Assembly: GCA_025351795.1 (NCBI GenBank)
Contig: JANXVG010000011.1
Span: forward strand, 1-64,000
Origin: Salinibacterium sp.
Lineage (GTDB): Bacteria > Actinomycetota > Actinomycetes > Actinomycetales > Microbacteriaceae
Reading direction: 5' to 3'
Length of the DNA: 64,000 nt
The notes beneath the pieces are model-generated. The model did not search any database and had not been told where the DNA came from. It worked only from the letters and a program-made list of their open reading frames with translations. Positions 1 through 8,662 of the stretch are shown piece by piece. The position numbers and the translations under genes are program-made. Numbering within the stretch: position 1 is the stretch's first letter; every line of letters starts with the position of its first letter.

Positions 1-2
1 TC

Positions 3-353
3 GTCGGCGAGTACTACTTCGACAAGCCGCGCAACGTGTTCTTCGCGCTCGCCAAGAGCGACCAGCTCTGGGAGCGTCGCATCGCGATCGTCGGCACGTT
101 CGGCTTCATCAAGCGCGGTGACGCAACGACGACGCTCGAGATAGCGGAGAAGCTCCTGCGCGAGAAACACGACCTCATCCAGAAAGCTGTCGGTTGGATG
201 CTGCGCGAAGTCGGCAAACGCGTCGACCGCTCCCTGCTGATCGGCTTCCTCGACGAGCACGCCGGAGCGATGCCCCGCACGATGCTCAGCTACGCCATCG
301 AGCACCTCGACCCCGCGCAGAAGACGCACTACCGCTCGATCGCGCGACCCTAA
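3..353 (+). CDS. DNA alkylation repair protein (AlkC/AlkD-type HEAT repeats), C-terminal part
   Basis: The reading frame is open from the left edge of the window, so the gene begins outside it and only about 116 residues are visible. The stop is TAA at 351-353. The segment contains paired helices typical of HEAT-like repeats and a run (WERRIAIVGTFGFIKRG) characteristic of the AlkC/AlkD alkylpurine glycosylase family, followed by KAVGWMLREVGKR and a helical C-terminus. Family members excise N3/N7-alkylated purines in the cytoplasm. The catalytic region cannot be assessed because the N-terminal half is missing. It is followed by a disrupted transposase/PIN remnant on the opposite strand. Confidence 0.85.
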   Translation, partial: VGEYYFDKPRNVFFALAKSDQLWERRIAIVGTFGFIKRGDATTTLEIAEKLLREKHDLIQKAVGWMLREVGKRVDRSLLIGFLDEHAGAMPRTMLSYAIEHLDPAQKTHYRSIARP

Positions 354-363
354 TCGCGGGCGT

Positions 364-720
364 TCACACGACGTTGACCGCGAGTCCCCGAGCCGCCGCC
401 GCAGCAGCCCGATGGTTGTCGTTGGTCCAGAGCTGGTCGCAGTCGGCGAGCTGCGCGACGGCGAGGTGCAGCGCATCCGGAGTCCTCAGCCCGTGGCGTG
501 CGCGGAGCTGAGCCGCATGCATGAACTGCTCTTCGCCGAGATCCAGGCGACGGAAGTTGGCGAGTGCACGCACGTAGTGATCATGTGACGCGAGGGCCGC
601 GACAGTGGTTGGCCGACCGGTATTGATCACCAGCTTCACGACCTCAGCTTTGAACTCAGGAGTGAACTCCCGATGCCTGCTTGCCATGATGAACATTCTC
701 TCTTTCGAGGTGTCCACCAA
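364..720 (-). pseudogene. IS3-type OrfA fragment fused to the C-terminal part of a PIN-domain (VapC-like) toxin
   Basis: The frame encodes 118 residues with two unrelated halves. Residues about 13-43 read as the N-terminus of an IS3-family OrfA transposase (MASRHREFTPEFKAEVVKL), preceded by the natural start. From about residue 44 the sequence is the C-terminal part of a PIN domain, with TPDALHLAVAQLADCDQLWTND carrying the conserved acidic residues of VapC-like RNases. The N-terminal PIN Asp and any antitoxin gene are absent. I infer that an IS element inserted in a VapC gene and then collapsed by deletion, leaving an in-frame chimera. Activity as a toxin is unlikely because the first acidic catalytic residue is missing. 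Confidence 0.7.
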
Positions 721-730
721 ACCGGATCAC
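708..730. repeat. Probable terminal inverted-repeat end of the decayed IS3-type element
   Basis: The sequence GGTGTCCACCAAACCGG lies directly upstream of the OrfA-like start. It resembles the GGTGTCC...CGG type ends seen in many IS3-family elements. No partner end is visible, which fits a one-ended remnant. The identification is by resemblance only. Confidence 0.4.
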
Positions 731-852
731 CGCCACCCGATCCCTTCCCCGCTGCGGGTTGCTCTGTATGGCACTGTCGCTGTTATCCGCGTGCCAAGTT
801 CGCTTCTCTGTTATACATGGCTCACACGGTTCCTGAGCGAAAGGGGTGTGCG

Positions 853-1467
853 TTGCAGCCGACAAAGTTTTTTCTGACCGCCGCTGCGCTGATAACGCTT
901 ACCGTGGGAATGTCTGCCGTTGCTAGCTGGGCCGTCACATCGGCTACGACGTCATCTATTGCTCTGGCAGCAGTGACGGCAATGCATGCCAAAGACGGTG
1001 CTAACGGCAAAGACGGCACCAACGGCACCAACGGCAGTAACGGCAAAGACGGGCCGTCTGGGGCTGGTGGTATAGCCGGGGTATCTGGAGCAATCGGAAG
1101 TCAGGGCGCTGACGGCACGGCTGGCGTGAACGCGAGTCGATCGGCACCGATCGTCTCGCCGGCACTGGAACGGTTCACGCAAGTGTTCACGCAAGTAGAG
1201 CTGGCGACCATCCCGACCGGAGTTTACGCGATAGGGCTTACAGGAAAATTGTCGGCGGCCAGCAACCCGTATGAGCCCACAACGTGCTGGCTGCAACTCG
1301 CAGACGGCACATCACTAAGCAGCGTGCAGGTGAGCCGTCCGAATTCTTCAGCAGGAATGTCTGCGGTACTCGTGGCCAATGGTCCAACGGCTCTCTATTT
1401 GACCTGTGGCCCGGTAGCGGTGACGACGGACGGCGTGGTGTTGACCGCAGTTCCATTGGACCACTAA
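853..1467 (+). CDS. Collagen-like (Gly-X-Y) signal-anchored surface protein
   Basis: The product is about 204 aa. A TTG start at 853 is preferred over upstream ATGs because an AAAGGGG ribosome-binding site lies 6 nt before it and the protein then begins with a short basic stretch and a hydrophobic helix (residues about 5-30), as expected for a signal peptide or anchor. Residues about 45-95 are Gly-X-Y triplets such as GKDGTNGTNGSNG, a bacterial collagen-like region. A C-terminal beta-rich head of about 110 residues follows, with two Cys residues. Collagen-like proteins of this kind are usually exported and oligomerise through their triplets. Flanking transposase remnants suggest an accessory, acquired locus. 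Function is unknown. Confidence 0.65.
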   Translation: MQPTKFFLTAAALITLTVGMSAVASWAVTSATTSSIALAAVTAMHAKDGANGKDGTNGTNGSNGKDGPSGAGGIAGVSGAIGSQGADGTAGVNASRSAPIVSPALERFTQVFTQVELATIPTGVYAIGLTGKLSAASNPYEPTTCWLQLADGTSLSSVQVSRPNSSAGMSAVLVANGPTALYLTCGPVAVTTDGVVLTAVPLDH

Positions 1468-1590
1468 CGCGCGTGGTCGCGATGCCACCCGGTCACCCCG
1501 GCCCGGTCGGCGCCCCGATACCCGAGCGCTTTCTTCTTCGGCACGGTCTGCCGCTGCGTAATCGTCAGCGCAATAGAAACGGGCGCAACC
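1468..1590 (-). pseudogene. Decayed transposase fragment (actinobacterial integrase-core type)
   Basis: Read on the minus strand, one frame gives ITQRQTVPKKKALGYRGADR followed soon by VTGWHRDHAR. These resemble the N-terminal segment of a common actinobacterial transposase in which such a basic motif precedes a GWHRDHAR motif. About 10-15 residues between the two motifs appear deleted, and there is no start or continuing frame. I read this as a degraded fragment. The assignment rests on recalled motif resemblance. Confidence 0.35.
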
Positions 1591-1875
1591 CACATTCACC
1601 GGCTCATTCCTGAACCACGCCGAAACGGAGGTGTGCAGTTGAGGCAACGAATGGTGCTATCTGGAGGTTTCTTATGAGTCAACGCACTTCTTTGACCGGA
1701 ACTGCGCTCTGCGGCAATCTGCTCATCCAGAACCGCCGTGTACTGCGGCCCAATCTCGCCCACAGTCACCAACCGAGCGATCGGGATACCGCGCGCCGAG
1801 GGTGTTGACCGGCCCCACGGCTCATCGGAGTTGGCCCGGTTATCTAGCCAGAAGGCGGCACGCCGTCGCCGCGCG
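1591..1875. other. Intergenic stretch, no intact gene; possible second gene remnant
   Basis: No complete gene is convincing here. On the minus strand at about 1690-1840 a frame gives a protein-like stretch (IARLVTVGEIGPQYTAVLDE) without a credible start or ribosome-binding site, and it runs on antisense to the SRPBCC gene. It may be another eroded fragment of the insertion debris seen on both sides of the collagen-like gene. Confidence 0.3.
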
Positions 1876-2271
1876 CTACAGCCCCGCGAAGTACTCCCGC
1901 ATCGGCTCGAAGTAGCTTTGCCGCCATCCGCTCTGCTCATAGGCGAGCTGACCGCTCGGCACCTTGGTGTGGCGAATCGTGACGTGAGTGCCCTCGCCGA
2001 CCGGCTCGAGCAGCACCTCGATCTGCGAGTCGACGTCGCTAGGCTCGAACTCAGTGGTGCGCCACGACTGCACGATGCGACGCCCAGACGCCAGCGCGAT
2101 TGTCGTGCCGGTGATGTAGCCATCCCACGCCTCGTACTGGCCGCCGACGGTGGGGTCGATCTCGGCGGCGCCGCCGGTCATCGCGCTGTGGCCTGCACTG
2201 CTCATCCACGTGTCGAAGATCAGACTCGCGGGAGCCATGATCTCATCGGATACCTCGAAGTCGTAGGTCAT
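1876..2271 (-). CDS. SRPBCC-fold protein (AHSA1/activator of Hsp90-like)
   Basis: The product is 131 aa, a usual length for the family. It starts MTYDFEVSDEIMAPASLIFD, the first strand and helix of the SRPBCC/START-like fold, has a central WDGYITGTTIAL strand pair and ends with the long C-terminal helix (SYFEPMREYF) that closes the ligand cavity. Small stand-alone AHSA1-like proteins bind hydrophobic ligands or act as accessory proteins in the cytoplasm. No substrate can be read from the sequence. It is divergent from the VWA gene 160 bp away and is not part of an operon. Confidence 0.8.
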   Translation of the reverse strand: MTYDFEVSDEIMAPASLIFDTWMSSAGHSAMTGGAAEIDPTVGGQYEAWDGYITGTTIALASGRRIVQSWRTTEFEPSDVDSQIEVLLEPVGEGTHVTIRHTKVPSGQLAYEQSGWRQSYFEPMREYFAGL

Positions 2272-2431
2272 TTCCCGATGCTATACCGCGATATCCGCGG
2301 GCGGAATAGCGCAGCATCCGAAGCAACGTCACCTGTTTGCCACCCAACACACGCCCAAATGTCACCCTCATCTGCCACACTCATGCCGACCCCGCACGAC
2401 GGAGTTACCGCCGAGGCCGAGGAGGCGCCCG

Positions 2432-3055
2432 ATGACCGACCCCAACTACACCGGCCTGCTACTGGTGATCGATCGCAGCGGGTCGATGACGCGCATCCGG
2501 GATGACATGGTCGGCGGGCTCACCGCCATGCTCGCGAAGCAGGCGGCCGAGAAAGGCAAGCTCACCGTCGATATCGTCACCTTCGATGACCGCATCAAGC
2601 AGCAGGTCACTATGGGCAACCCCAAGAAGGTGAAGATCAAGCTCGAACCGCGCGGGTCGACCGCCCTCTATGACGCCATCGGTATGGCTGTCACGAGCTA
2701 CGGACGCACCCTCGAGGCGATGCCCGAAGATTCGCGCCCAGGCGTCGTACAGGTTGTTGTGGTGACCGATGGCAAAGAGAACGCGAGTGTCGAATATTCA
2801 GCGGATGCCGTGCGCGACCTCGTTCACCATCAGACGGCCGTGTACAACTGGGACTTCGTCTATCTGGGCGCCAACCAAGACGCGGTGCTCACCAGTGCTG
2901 CTCTCGGCTTCGCGGCAGACAGCGCCATGACGTTCGTTGCGGCGACCGCCAATGTTGACGCCCTCAGCGGATCCCTCGGCCGGTACGTGTCCGATGTGCG
3001 CAAGAACACGAAGCTGGGCTTCACTGACGGCGAGCGCGATGCCGCCGTCAAATAG
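2432..3055 (+). CDS. von Willebrand factor type A (VWA) domain protein
   Basis: The product is 207 aa and consists of a single cytoplasmic VWA domain with no signal peptide. Residues 11-20 contain the metal-ion-dependent adhesion site DRSGSM. A conserved Thr in GSTALYDAIG and the acidic VVTDGKENAS segment complete the MIDAS ligands. A GAGG element lies 7 nt before the ATG. Such small proteins resemble the VWA proteins linked to tellurium-resistance or chaperone modules, but no neighbour identifies a partner. It is followed by a convergently transcribed exporter gene. Confidence 0.85.
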   Translation: MTDPNYTGLLLVIDRSGSMTRIRDDMVGGLTAMLAKQAAEKGKLTVDIVTFDDRIKQQVTMGNPKKVKIKLEPRGSTALYDAIGMAVTSYGRTLEAMPEDSRPGVVQVVVVTDGKENASVEYSADAVRDLVHHQTAVYNWDFVYLGANQDAVLTSAALGFAADSAMTFVAATANVDALSGSLGRYVSDVRKNTKLGFTDGERDAAVK

Positions 3056-3123
3056 CTCCCCCGCGAGAAGCTCAGTGGGCCGAGATAACTTTCAGCGAGT
3101 CCTCACCAGAGCCGCCCGGCTAC

Positions 3124-4512
3124 TCAGCCCGCAACCGCCTCCGGCCCGGTGGATGCCGCTGCCGCCGTTCCCAACACGGGGGTCTTCGGCATGCTCAACA
3201 CGGCAATCACGGTGAGCACTGCGGCGATCACTACGGCGATGAACACGGTTGACGACGCCGCTTCCACCACGACCGGGTTCTTCTCGCCACCGACCGACGC
3301 CGCGAAGATGCTGTTCGCAATCGCACCGAAAATGGCCACGCCGACAGCGCTGCCGATCGACCGGGCGAACAGGTTGGCTCCGGTGACGACGCCGCGCTGA
3401 TTCCACGCGACGCTCGACTGCGCCGCAATCAGGGTGGGCACCGCCACGAGCCCCATGCCGAGGCCAATGATGAAGCAACTGACGGCCACCAAAGAAACCA
3501 TCGGACTATGCGCGAAAACGGCGAGCACGGCGGCGCCAATCACCACGATCGCGACACCGATGAGCGCCGTGGATCGAAAGCCGATGCGCAGATACAGGCG
3601 ACCGGAGAAGGATGCCGACACGGGCCATCCGATAGTCAGCGCAGCAAGGGCTAACCCGGCAACGATCGGCCTCACGCCGAGGGAGCCCGCGAGGTAGGTG
3701 GGCACGAACGACGTGAGCCCGATCAGGATGCCGCCGATGCCGAGCCCCACGAGCGTGGTGGTGAGCAGTAGCCGTCGGCTGAACACCCAGAGCGGCAGTA
3801 TCGGCTCTTCGGCCCGGCGCTCTGCCAACACGAATGCCACAAGCAGCACCGCACCGAGCCCGAAGGCGCCGATGCTCTGCACGGAGTTCCACGCCCAGGC
3901 CTGACCGCCCTCAAGCACCGCCAAAATGACAAGCGTCAACGAGACCGTGAGCAGTACGGCACCCAGATAGTCGACCCGGTGCTCAGTCTTCTCGACCTTC
4001 TCGTGGAACACCCGAACCAACAGCACGCCGGCGATAATGCACAGCGGAATATTGACGAAGAAGATCCACCGCCACGATACGAACTGCGAGAAGACCCCGC
4101 CGAGCGTCGGACCGACAACTGACGAGATCGCCCACACGCTCGCGAGGTACCCCTGGGTGCGTGCGCGCTCTGCCACGGTGTAGATGTCGGCGGTAATCGT
4201 GATGGCCATGGGTTGCACCGCGCCAGCACCGAGACCCTGCACCGCGCGGAACGCGATGAGCGCTGGCATGCTCCACGCGAATCCGCAGAGAATCGAGCCG
4301 AGCAGAAACAGCGCAATGCCGATCAGGATGATGGTCTTGCGCCCGACGATGTCCGACAGTTTCGCGTACACCGGCACCGACACCGCCTGGGCGAGCAGGT
4401 ACACCGAGAATAGCCACGGGAAGAGCGCGAAGTCGCCCAGATCTTTGACGATGGATGGCACGGCCGTCGCGAGAATCGTTGCGTCAATCGCCACCAGCCC
4501 GGTGGTGACCAT
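3124..4512 (-). CDS. DHA2-type MFS drug/metabolite exporter
   Basis: The visible ATG gives 462 aa with many hydrophobic segments. It carries the MFS motif A region (AKLSDIVGRKTIILIG), the RAVQGLGAGAVQP motif B and a motif C-like VVGPTLGG, typical of proton-driven QacA/EmrB-like exporters. The frame stays open upstream of the ATG with a conserved-looking leader (TTTDVGFRSERGPILIAL). No ATG, GTG or TTG occurs there, but a CTG at 4567-4569 is preceded by GGAG with 7-nt spacing, so translation may start at 4569 and add 19 residues. The substrate is unknown. Three 16-bp tandem repeats lie immediately upstream. Confidence 0.85.
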   Translation of the reverse strand: MVTTGLVAIDATILATAVPSIVKDLGDFALFPWLFSVYLLAQAVSVPVYAKLSDIVGRKTIILIGIALFLLGSILCGFAWSMPALIAFRAVQGLGAGAVQPMAITITADIYTVAERARTQGYLASVWAISSVVGPTLGGVFSQFVSWRWIFFVNIPLCIIAGVLLVRVFHEKVEKTEHRVDYLGAVLLTVSLTLVILAVLEGGQAWAWNSVQSIGAFGLGAVLLVAFVLAERRAEEPILPLWVFSRRLLLTTTLVGLGIGGILIGLTSFVPTYLAGSLGVRPIVAGLALAALTIGWPVSASFSGRLYLRIGFRSTALIGVAIVVIGAAVLAVFAHSPMVSLVAVSCFIIGLGMGLVAVPTLIAAQSSVAWNQRGVVTGANLFARSIGSAVGVAIFGAIANSIFAASVGGEKNPVVVEAASSTVFIAVVIAAVLTVIAVLSMPKTPVLGTAAAASTGPEAVAG

Positions 4513-4613
4513 CAGGGCGATGAGAATAGGCCCGCGCTCGGAGCGGAAGCCGACGTCTGTAGTGGTCAGGGGGTGCTCCGTTTGGGCTTGCCCCCGTTGA
4601 GCGGGCGGCGTTG

Positions 4614-4661
4614 ATGGGTGTGCAGCGCTATGGGTGTGCAGCGTTATGGGTGTGCAGCGTT
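4614..4661. repeat. Three tandem copies of a 16-bp repeat
   Basis: The unit ATGGGTGTGCAGCGTT is repeated three times head to tail (4614-4629, 4630-4645, 4646-4661); the first copy differs by one base. It sits in the 5' region of the exporter gene, about 45 bp upstream of its possible CTG start, where a promoter or operator is expected. Confidence 0.9.
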
Positions 4662-4973
4662 AATGTGCCGGCGAAGTCGGCTCACGACAGAGTTGCCCAT
4701 CAGAATGCAAGCCGCGCGCGGTGGCGGGTATTCCCCGCGCACGCACCGGATCAGGGTGCGCATGCGGCCGGGCCCCGCTGACTCGCGCTTTGTTGCTGTT
4801 CCGCGGCATCCGCAACAGCCACAAGGCGCGAGTGACCGGGCTCCGAGGGTGGGGGGCGCCGCCCGGGCGAGGCGACGGGACGCGGCAACGCCAAGCGAGC
4901 ACGCGAGCCGGCGGGCAGCGGGCAGCGGACAGCAGCGGACAGCGGGCAGCGGACAGCGGCGGGCAGACGCGAG
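4662..4973. other. 312-bp GC-rich intergenic region downstream of mfd
   Basis: No convincing gene is present. It holds a long imperfect hairpin (4781-4833) and, at 4911-4966, a short degenerate repeat built from GCGGGCAGCGGACA-like units just beyond the mfd stop codon. All six-frame translations look like GC-skew artefacts. Confidence 0.6.
4781..4833. terminator. Long hairpin downstream of mfd, candidate terminator
   Basis: ACTCGCGCTTTGTTGCTGTT (4781-4800) can pair with AACAGCCACAAGGCGCGAGT (4814-4833) over 20 positions with two mismatches, both tolerable as G-U pairs in RNA. The loop is 13 nt. It lies about 140 nt beyond the mfd stop codon and lacks a clear U-tract, so a terminator role is inferred. 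Confidence 0.5.
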
Positions 4974-7900
4974 CTACGACGCCGGCTCGCCCGCATCCAC
5001 GACGACCGGGGCAGGGAACAGGTTGCCGAGAAGCGACGTCACCCACGCGACGAACTCGGCATCGCTGGGATCCGACGGTATCGGCACGCTGATCGACGAA
5101 GTTTGCGCGAAGAAACGGGATCCCGGGTACATGCGCTGCATGCGCACCTGCAGTGAGTCGGGCAGCGGGGCGGGCGACACACGCAGGGTGCTACCCATTG
5201 CTACCACCTCGCTGAGCCCGGCTTTTTGGGCGGCGCGGCGCAAGCGCGAAACGGCCACGAGCATCGACACCTGGGCAGGCGGCTCGCCATAGCGATCGGT
5301 GAGTTCGTCGACAACCGAGTCGATGGCGTCGTCTGCAGCCGTGGGAGCGGATGCCGTCGACAGTTTTTGATACGCCTCGAGTCGAAGCCGCTCGCTCTCG
5401 ATGTACTCCTCCGGCAGGTGCGCGTCGACCGGCAGTTCGAGCCGCAGTTCGGTCTGGCCCTCAGCCACGTCGCCCCGGAAGGCGCTCACCGCCTCGCCGA
5501 TCATGCGCAAGTACAGGTCGAAGCCGACCCCGGCGATGTGGCCAGACTGTTCGCCGCCGAGCAGGTTGCCCGCCCCGCGGATCTCCAGATCTTTGAGCGC
5601 AATCTGCATGCCGCCACCGAGTTCGTTGTTGGCAGCAATCGTAGAGAGCCGGTCGGCGGCCGTCTCACTGAGTGGCTTTTCGGGGTCGTACAGGAAGTAG
5701 GCATATGCGCGTTCGCGCCCCCGGCCGACGCGACCGCGAATCTGGTGCAGTTGCGAGAGCCCGAACTTGTCGGCGCGATCCATGATCAGAGTGTTTGCGT
5801 TGGCAATGTCGATGCCGGTCTCGATGATGGTAGTCGACACGAGCACGTCGTACCTGCGTTCCCAAAAGTCGACCATCACTTGCTCGAGAACCGACTCGGG
5901 AAGTTGGCCATGAGCAATGGCGATGCGTGCCTCCGGCACCAGCTCGGCCAGTTGGGCAGCGACTCGATTGATCGACGATACGCGATTGTGCACGTAAAAA
6001 ACCTGGCCTTCGCGCAGAAGCTCGCGGCGAATCGCAGCCGTCACCTGACGGTCGGAGTACGGGCCCACGAAGGTGAGGATGGGGTGTCGATCCTCGGGCG
6101 GAGTGGCGAGCGTTGACATCTCGCGGATGCCGGTCACCGCCATCTCGAGCGTGCGCGGGATCGGCGTTGCAGACATCGCGAGGATGTCGACGTTGGTCTT
6201 CAACTTCTTGAGCGCATCCTTGTGCTCGACGCCGAAGCGCTGCTCCTCGTCGATGATCACCAGCCCCAGATCTTTGAAGGTGATGCCCTGGCTCAGCAGG
6301 CGATGCGTTCCGATGACGACATCGACCGTGCCATCCGCCATGCCGTCGATCGTTTCCTTGGATTCCTTTTCGCTCTGAAATCGGCTGAGCGCACGCAGAT
6401 GCACGGGGAACCCGGCGAAGCGCTCGGCGAACGTTTCGATGTGCTGGCGCACGAGCAGCGTGGTCGGCACAATCATCGCGACTTGCTTGCCGTCTTGCAC
6501 GGCCTTGAATGCGGCACGCACCGCGACCTCGGTTTTGCCGTAGCCGACATCGCCGCTGAGAAGGCGATCCATCGGGATCGGCGATTCCATGTCACGCTTC
6601 ACCTCGTCGATGGTGGTGAGTTGATCGGGAGTTTCCGCGAATGGGAAGGCCTCTTCGAGCTCGCGCTGCCAGGGGGTGTCTGGGCCAAACGAGTGGCCGC
6701 GGCTCGCCATGCGCGCCGAGTAGAGCTTGACAAGTTCGACCGCGATGTCGCGTACGGCTTTGCGCGCCTTGCCTTTGGCGGCCGACCACTCGCTGCCGCC
6801 CATCTTGCTGAGGCTGGGCGCTTCGCCGCCCACATAGCGGGTGAGCAGGTCGAGCTGGTCGGTCGGCACGTAGAGCTTGTCGCCCGGCAGTCCGCGCTTA
6901 TTGGGCGCGTATTCGATCAGCAAAAACTCGCGGCTGCGCTTCACCGCGTTGCGGCCGCCCGAGCTGACTTCGCGCTGGGTGAGCTCGATGAATCGCCCGA
7001 TACCGTGGGTCTGATGCACGACAAAGTCCCCGGCTTTCAGCTGCAGCGGGTCGACCACGTTCTTGCGGCGACTCGCGAGCTTCTTCACCTGACGGGAGTC
7101 GTAGCCGGCAGCGCGACCATAAAACTCGGCCTCGCTCAAGAGTGCGAGTTTGATGTCTGGCAGCTCGAAACCGTGATCGACGGATGCCTTCAACAGGTAT
7201 GCGACACCGGGCTCAGCGCTCCCGCTAGCACCCGTTTCCGCGCCGGAGCCGCTCGCGCCGCTGCCGCCGGGGAAGCTTCCCACAACGCGCGCGGATAGCC
7301 CGTGCTCGGCCAGAACGACTCCGGCGCGTTCGACCAGCCCAGGACCCTCGGCGACCACGGCGACAGTCCAGCCGTCTCTCAGCAGTTCGGCGACGTGCGC
7401 AATCGCGCCGTCGGCTTGCCCCACGAAGCTCGGTACCGCGGTGGCATCGACGCGCACGTAGTCGAGCTCGCTGCCGTCATCGAGAGCGGCGCCACTATCG
7501 AACCCACTCATGGTCCACCACGAGCGCAGCCCCGCCGCGAGGCGCAGTGCGCCAACCGAGAGAAAATCTCCGGAGTTGAGGTCGATCGGGGTCTCAGCTC
7601 CGGCGGTCGCGGCGTTCCATGCCGCACTCAGAAACTCACGATTCGTCTCGATGAGGCTGTGCGCCCGCGAGAGCACCCGCTCGGGCGACATGACCGCGAT
7701 CGCGCAATTCGGCGGCAGGTAGTGGGTGAGCGGCACGAGCTTGTCGACGAGTGCCGGCGCGAGCGACTCCATGCCATCGACGGGGATGCCTTCCGCGATT
7801 TTCGCAAGCATGCCGGCGAGAGACGGAAACTCGTGCTGCATCTCCGCCGCCCGCTGCTTCACGGCGGCGCTCAGTAGCAGCTCGCGGCTCGGAGGCAACT

Positions 7901-8582
7901 CAACTCTCTCGACTACCTCGGGTAGCGACCGCTGGTCGGCCACCGTGAACTCGCGGATTTGCTCGATCTCGTCGCCGAAGAACTCGACGCGCACCGGGTG
8001 ATCGGCGGCCGGCGGAAACACGTCGAGTATTCCGCCGCGCACCGCGAACTCCCCGCGTCTGGTGACCATGTCGACGCGCGCATAGGCGAGATCAACGAGC
8101 CGAGCTGACAGCGAACCGAGCTCATACCCGCGCCCGCCGGCTGCCAGATCGACCGGCTCGAAGTCAACGAGATTGTCGGCGAGGGGTTGCAGCGCCGCGC
8201 GTACTGACGCGACGACGATGAGGGTACCGGTTGGGGCATCCGCCCACGCTTTCAGCTGACGGAGGGCACGGATGCGCTTGCCCACGGTCTCGGCCGACGG
8301 GCTCAGTCTTTCGTGCGGCAGCGTCTCCCAGGCGGGAAACTCAACGACCTCTGCGTCGGGCAGGTAGCTGTGCAGCGACTCGCGCAGCGCTTCGGACTCA
8401 CGACCTGTCGCCACGATCGCGAGAAGCGACTGCGGCCCGCCGCGGCGCGCAAGCAGACCACCGAGGAGGGGCGCCCGGAGGCCATCGATGAGCGAGAAAT
8501 CGGCGCTCTGGCCCGAGTACGAGAGAGCATTCTCGAAGCTGCGGGCGCGCGAAAGGCCCGTGATAATTCCGTCGAGAGTCAC
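4974..8582 (-). CDS. mfd: Transcription-repair coupling factor Mfd
   Basis: The product is 1202 aa, full length for Mfd. It removes RNA polymerase stalled at DNA lesions and recruits the UvrABC excision machinery in the cytoplasm. The N-terminal UvrB-like region is followed by the RNA-polymerase-interacting domain at about residues 510-590, including the KLYVPTDQLDLLTRYVG stretch. The superfamily 2 translocase has Walker A in SGDVGYGKTEVA (about residue 672), DEEQ in IIDEEQRFGVEH (about 778) and QIRGRVGRGRERAYA as motif VI. The TRCF domain lies at the C-terminus. A Gly/Ala/Ser-rich insertion near residues 440-460 is probably a linker. The gene stands alone, with an 80-bp gap to the upstream cupin gene on the same strand. 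Confidence 0.98.
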   Translation of the reverse strand: MTLDGIITGLSRARSFENALSYSGQSADFSLIDGLRAPLLGGLLARRGGPQSLLAIVATGRESEALRESLHSYLPDAEVVEFPAWETLPHERLSPSAETVGKRIRALRQLKAWADAPTGTLIVVASVRAALQPLADNLVDFEPVDLAAGGRGYELGSLSARLVDLAYARVDMVTRRGEFAVRGGILDVFPPAADHPVRVEFFGDEIEQIREFTVADQRSLPEVVERVELPPSRELLLSAAVKQRAAEMQHEFPSLAGMLAKIAEGIPVDGMESLAPALVDKLVPLTHYLPPNCAIAVMSPERVLSRAHSLIETNREFLSAAWNAATAGAETPIDLNSGDFLSVGALRLAAGLRSWWTMSGFDSGAALDDGSELDYVRVDATAVPSFVGQADGAIAHVAELLRDGWTVAVVAEGPGLVERAGVVLAEHGLSARVVGSFPGGSGASGSGAETGASGSAEPGVAYLLKASVDHGFELPDIKLALLSEAEFYGRAAGYDSRQVKKLASRRKNVVDPLQLKAGDFVVHQTHGIGRFIELTQREVSSGGRNAVKRSREFLLIEYAPNKRGLPGDKLYVPTDQLDLLTRYVGGEAPSLSKMGGSEWSAAKGKARKAVRDIAVELVKLYSARMASRGHSFGPDTPWQRELEEAFPFAETPDQLTTIDEVKRDMESPIPMDRLLSGDVGYGKTEVAVRAAFKAVQDGKQVAMIVPTTLLVRQHIETFAERFAGFPVHLRALSRFQSEKESKETIDGMADGTVDVVIGTHRLLSQGITFKDLGLVIIDEEQRFGVEHKDALKKLKTNVDILAMSATPIPRTLEMAVTGIREMSTLATPPEDRHPILTFVGPYSDRQVTAAIRRELLREGQVFYVHNRVSSINRVAAQLAELVPEARIAIAHGQLPESVLEQVMVDFWERRYDVLVSTTIIETGIDIANANTLIMDRADKFGLSQLHQIRGRVGRGRERAYAYFLYDPEKPLSETAADRLSTIAANNELGGGMQIALKDLEIRGAGNLLGGEQSGHIAGVGFDLYLRMIGEAVSAFRGDVAEGQTELRLELPVDAHLPEEYIESERLRLEAYQKLSTASAPTAADDAIDSVVDELTDRYGEPPAQVSMLVAVSRLRRAAQKAGLSEVVAMGSTLRVSPAPLPDSLQVRMQRMYPGSRFFAQTSSISVPIPSDPSDAEFVAWVTSLLGNLFPAPVVVDAGEPAS

Positions 8583-8662
8583 TAGGCGATTCTAGAGTGC
8601 ACCGCCGGGGGTCGAGGTGGCTCGGTCGATCCGGTGGCGACGAGGGCTGGTGAGTGCAGGCT

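Noticed and set aside
5226-7298. Several long plus-strand open frames opposite mfd
   Set aside because: mfd is unambiguous on the minus strand; the antisense frames are shadows of GC-biased third positions.
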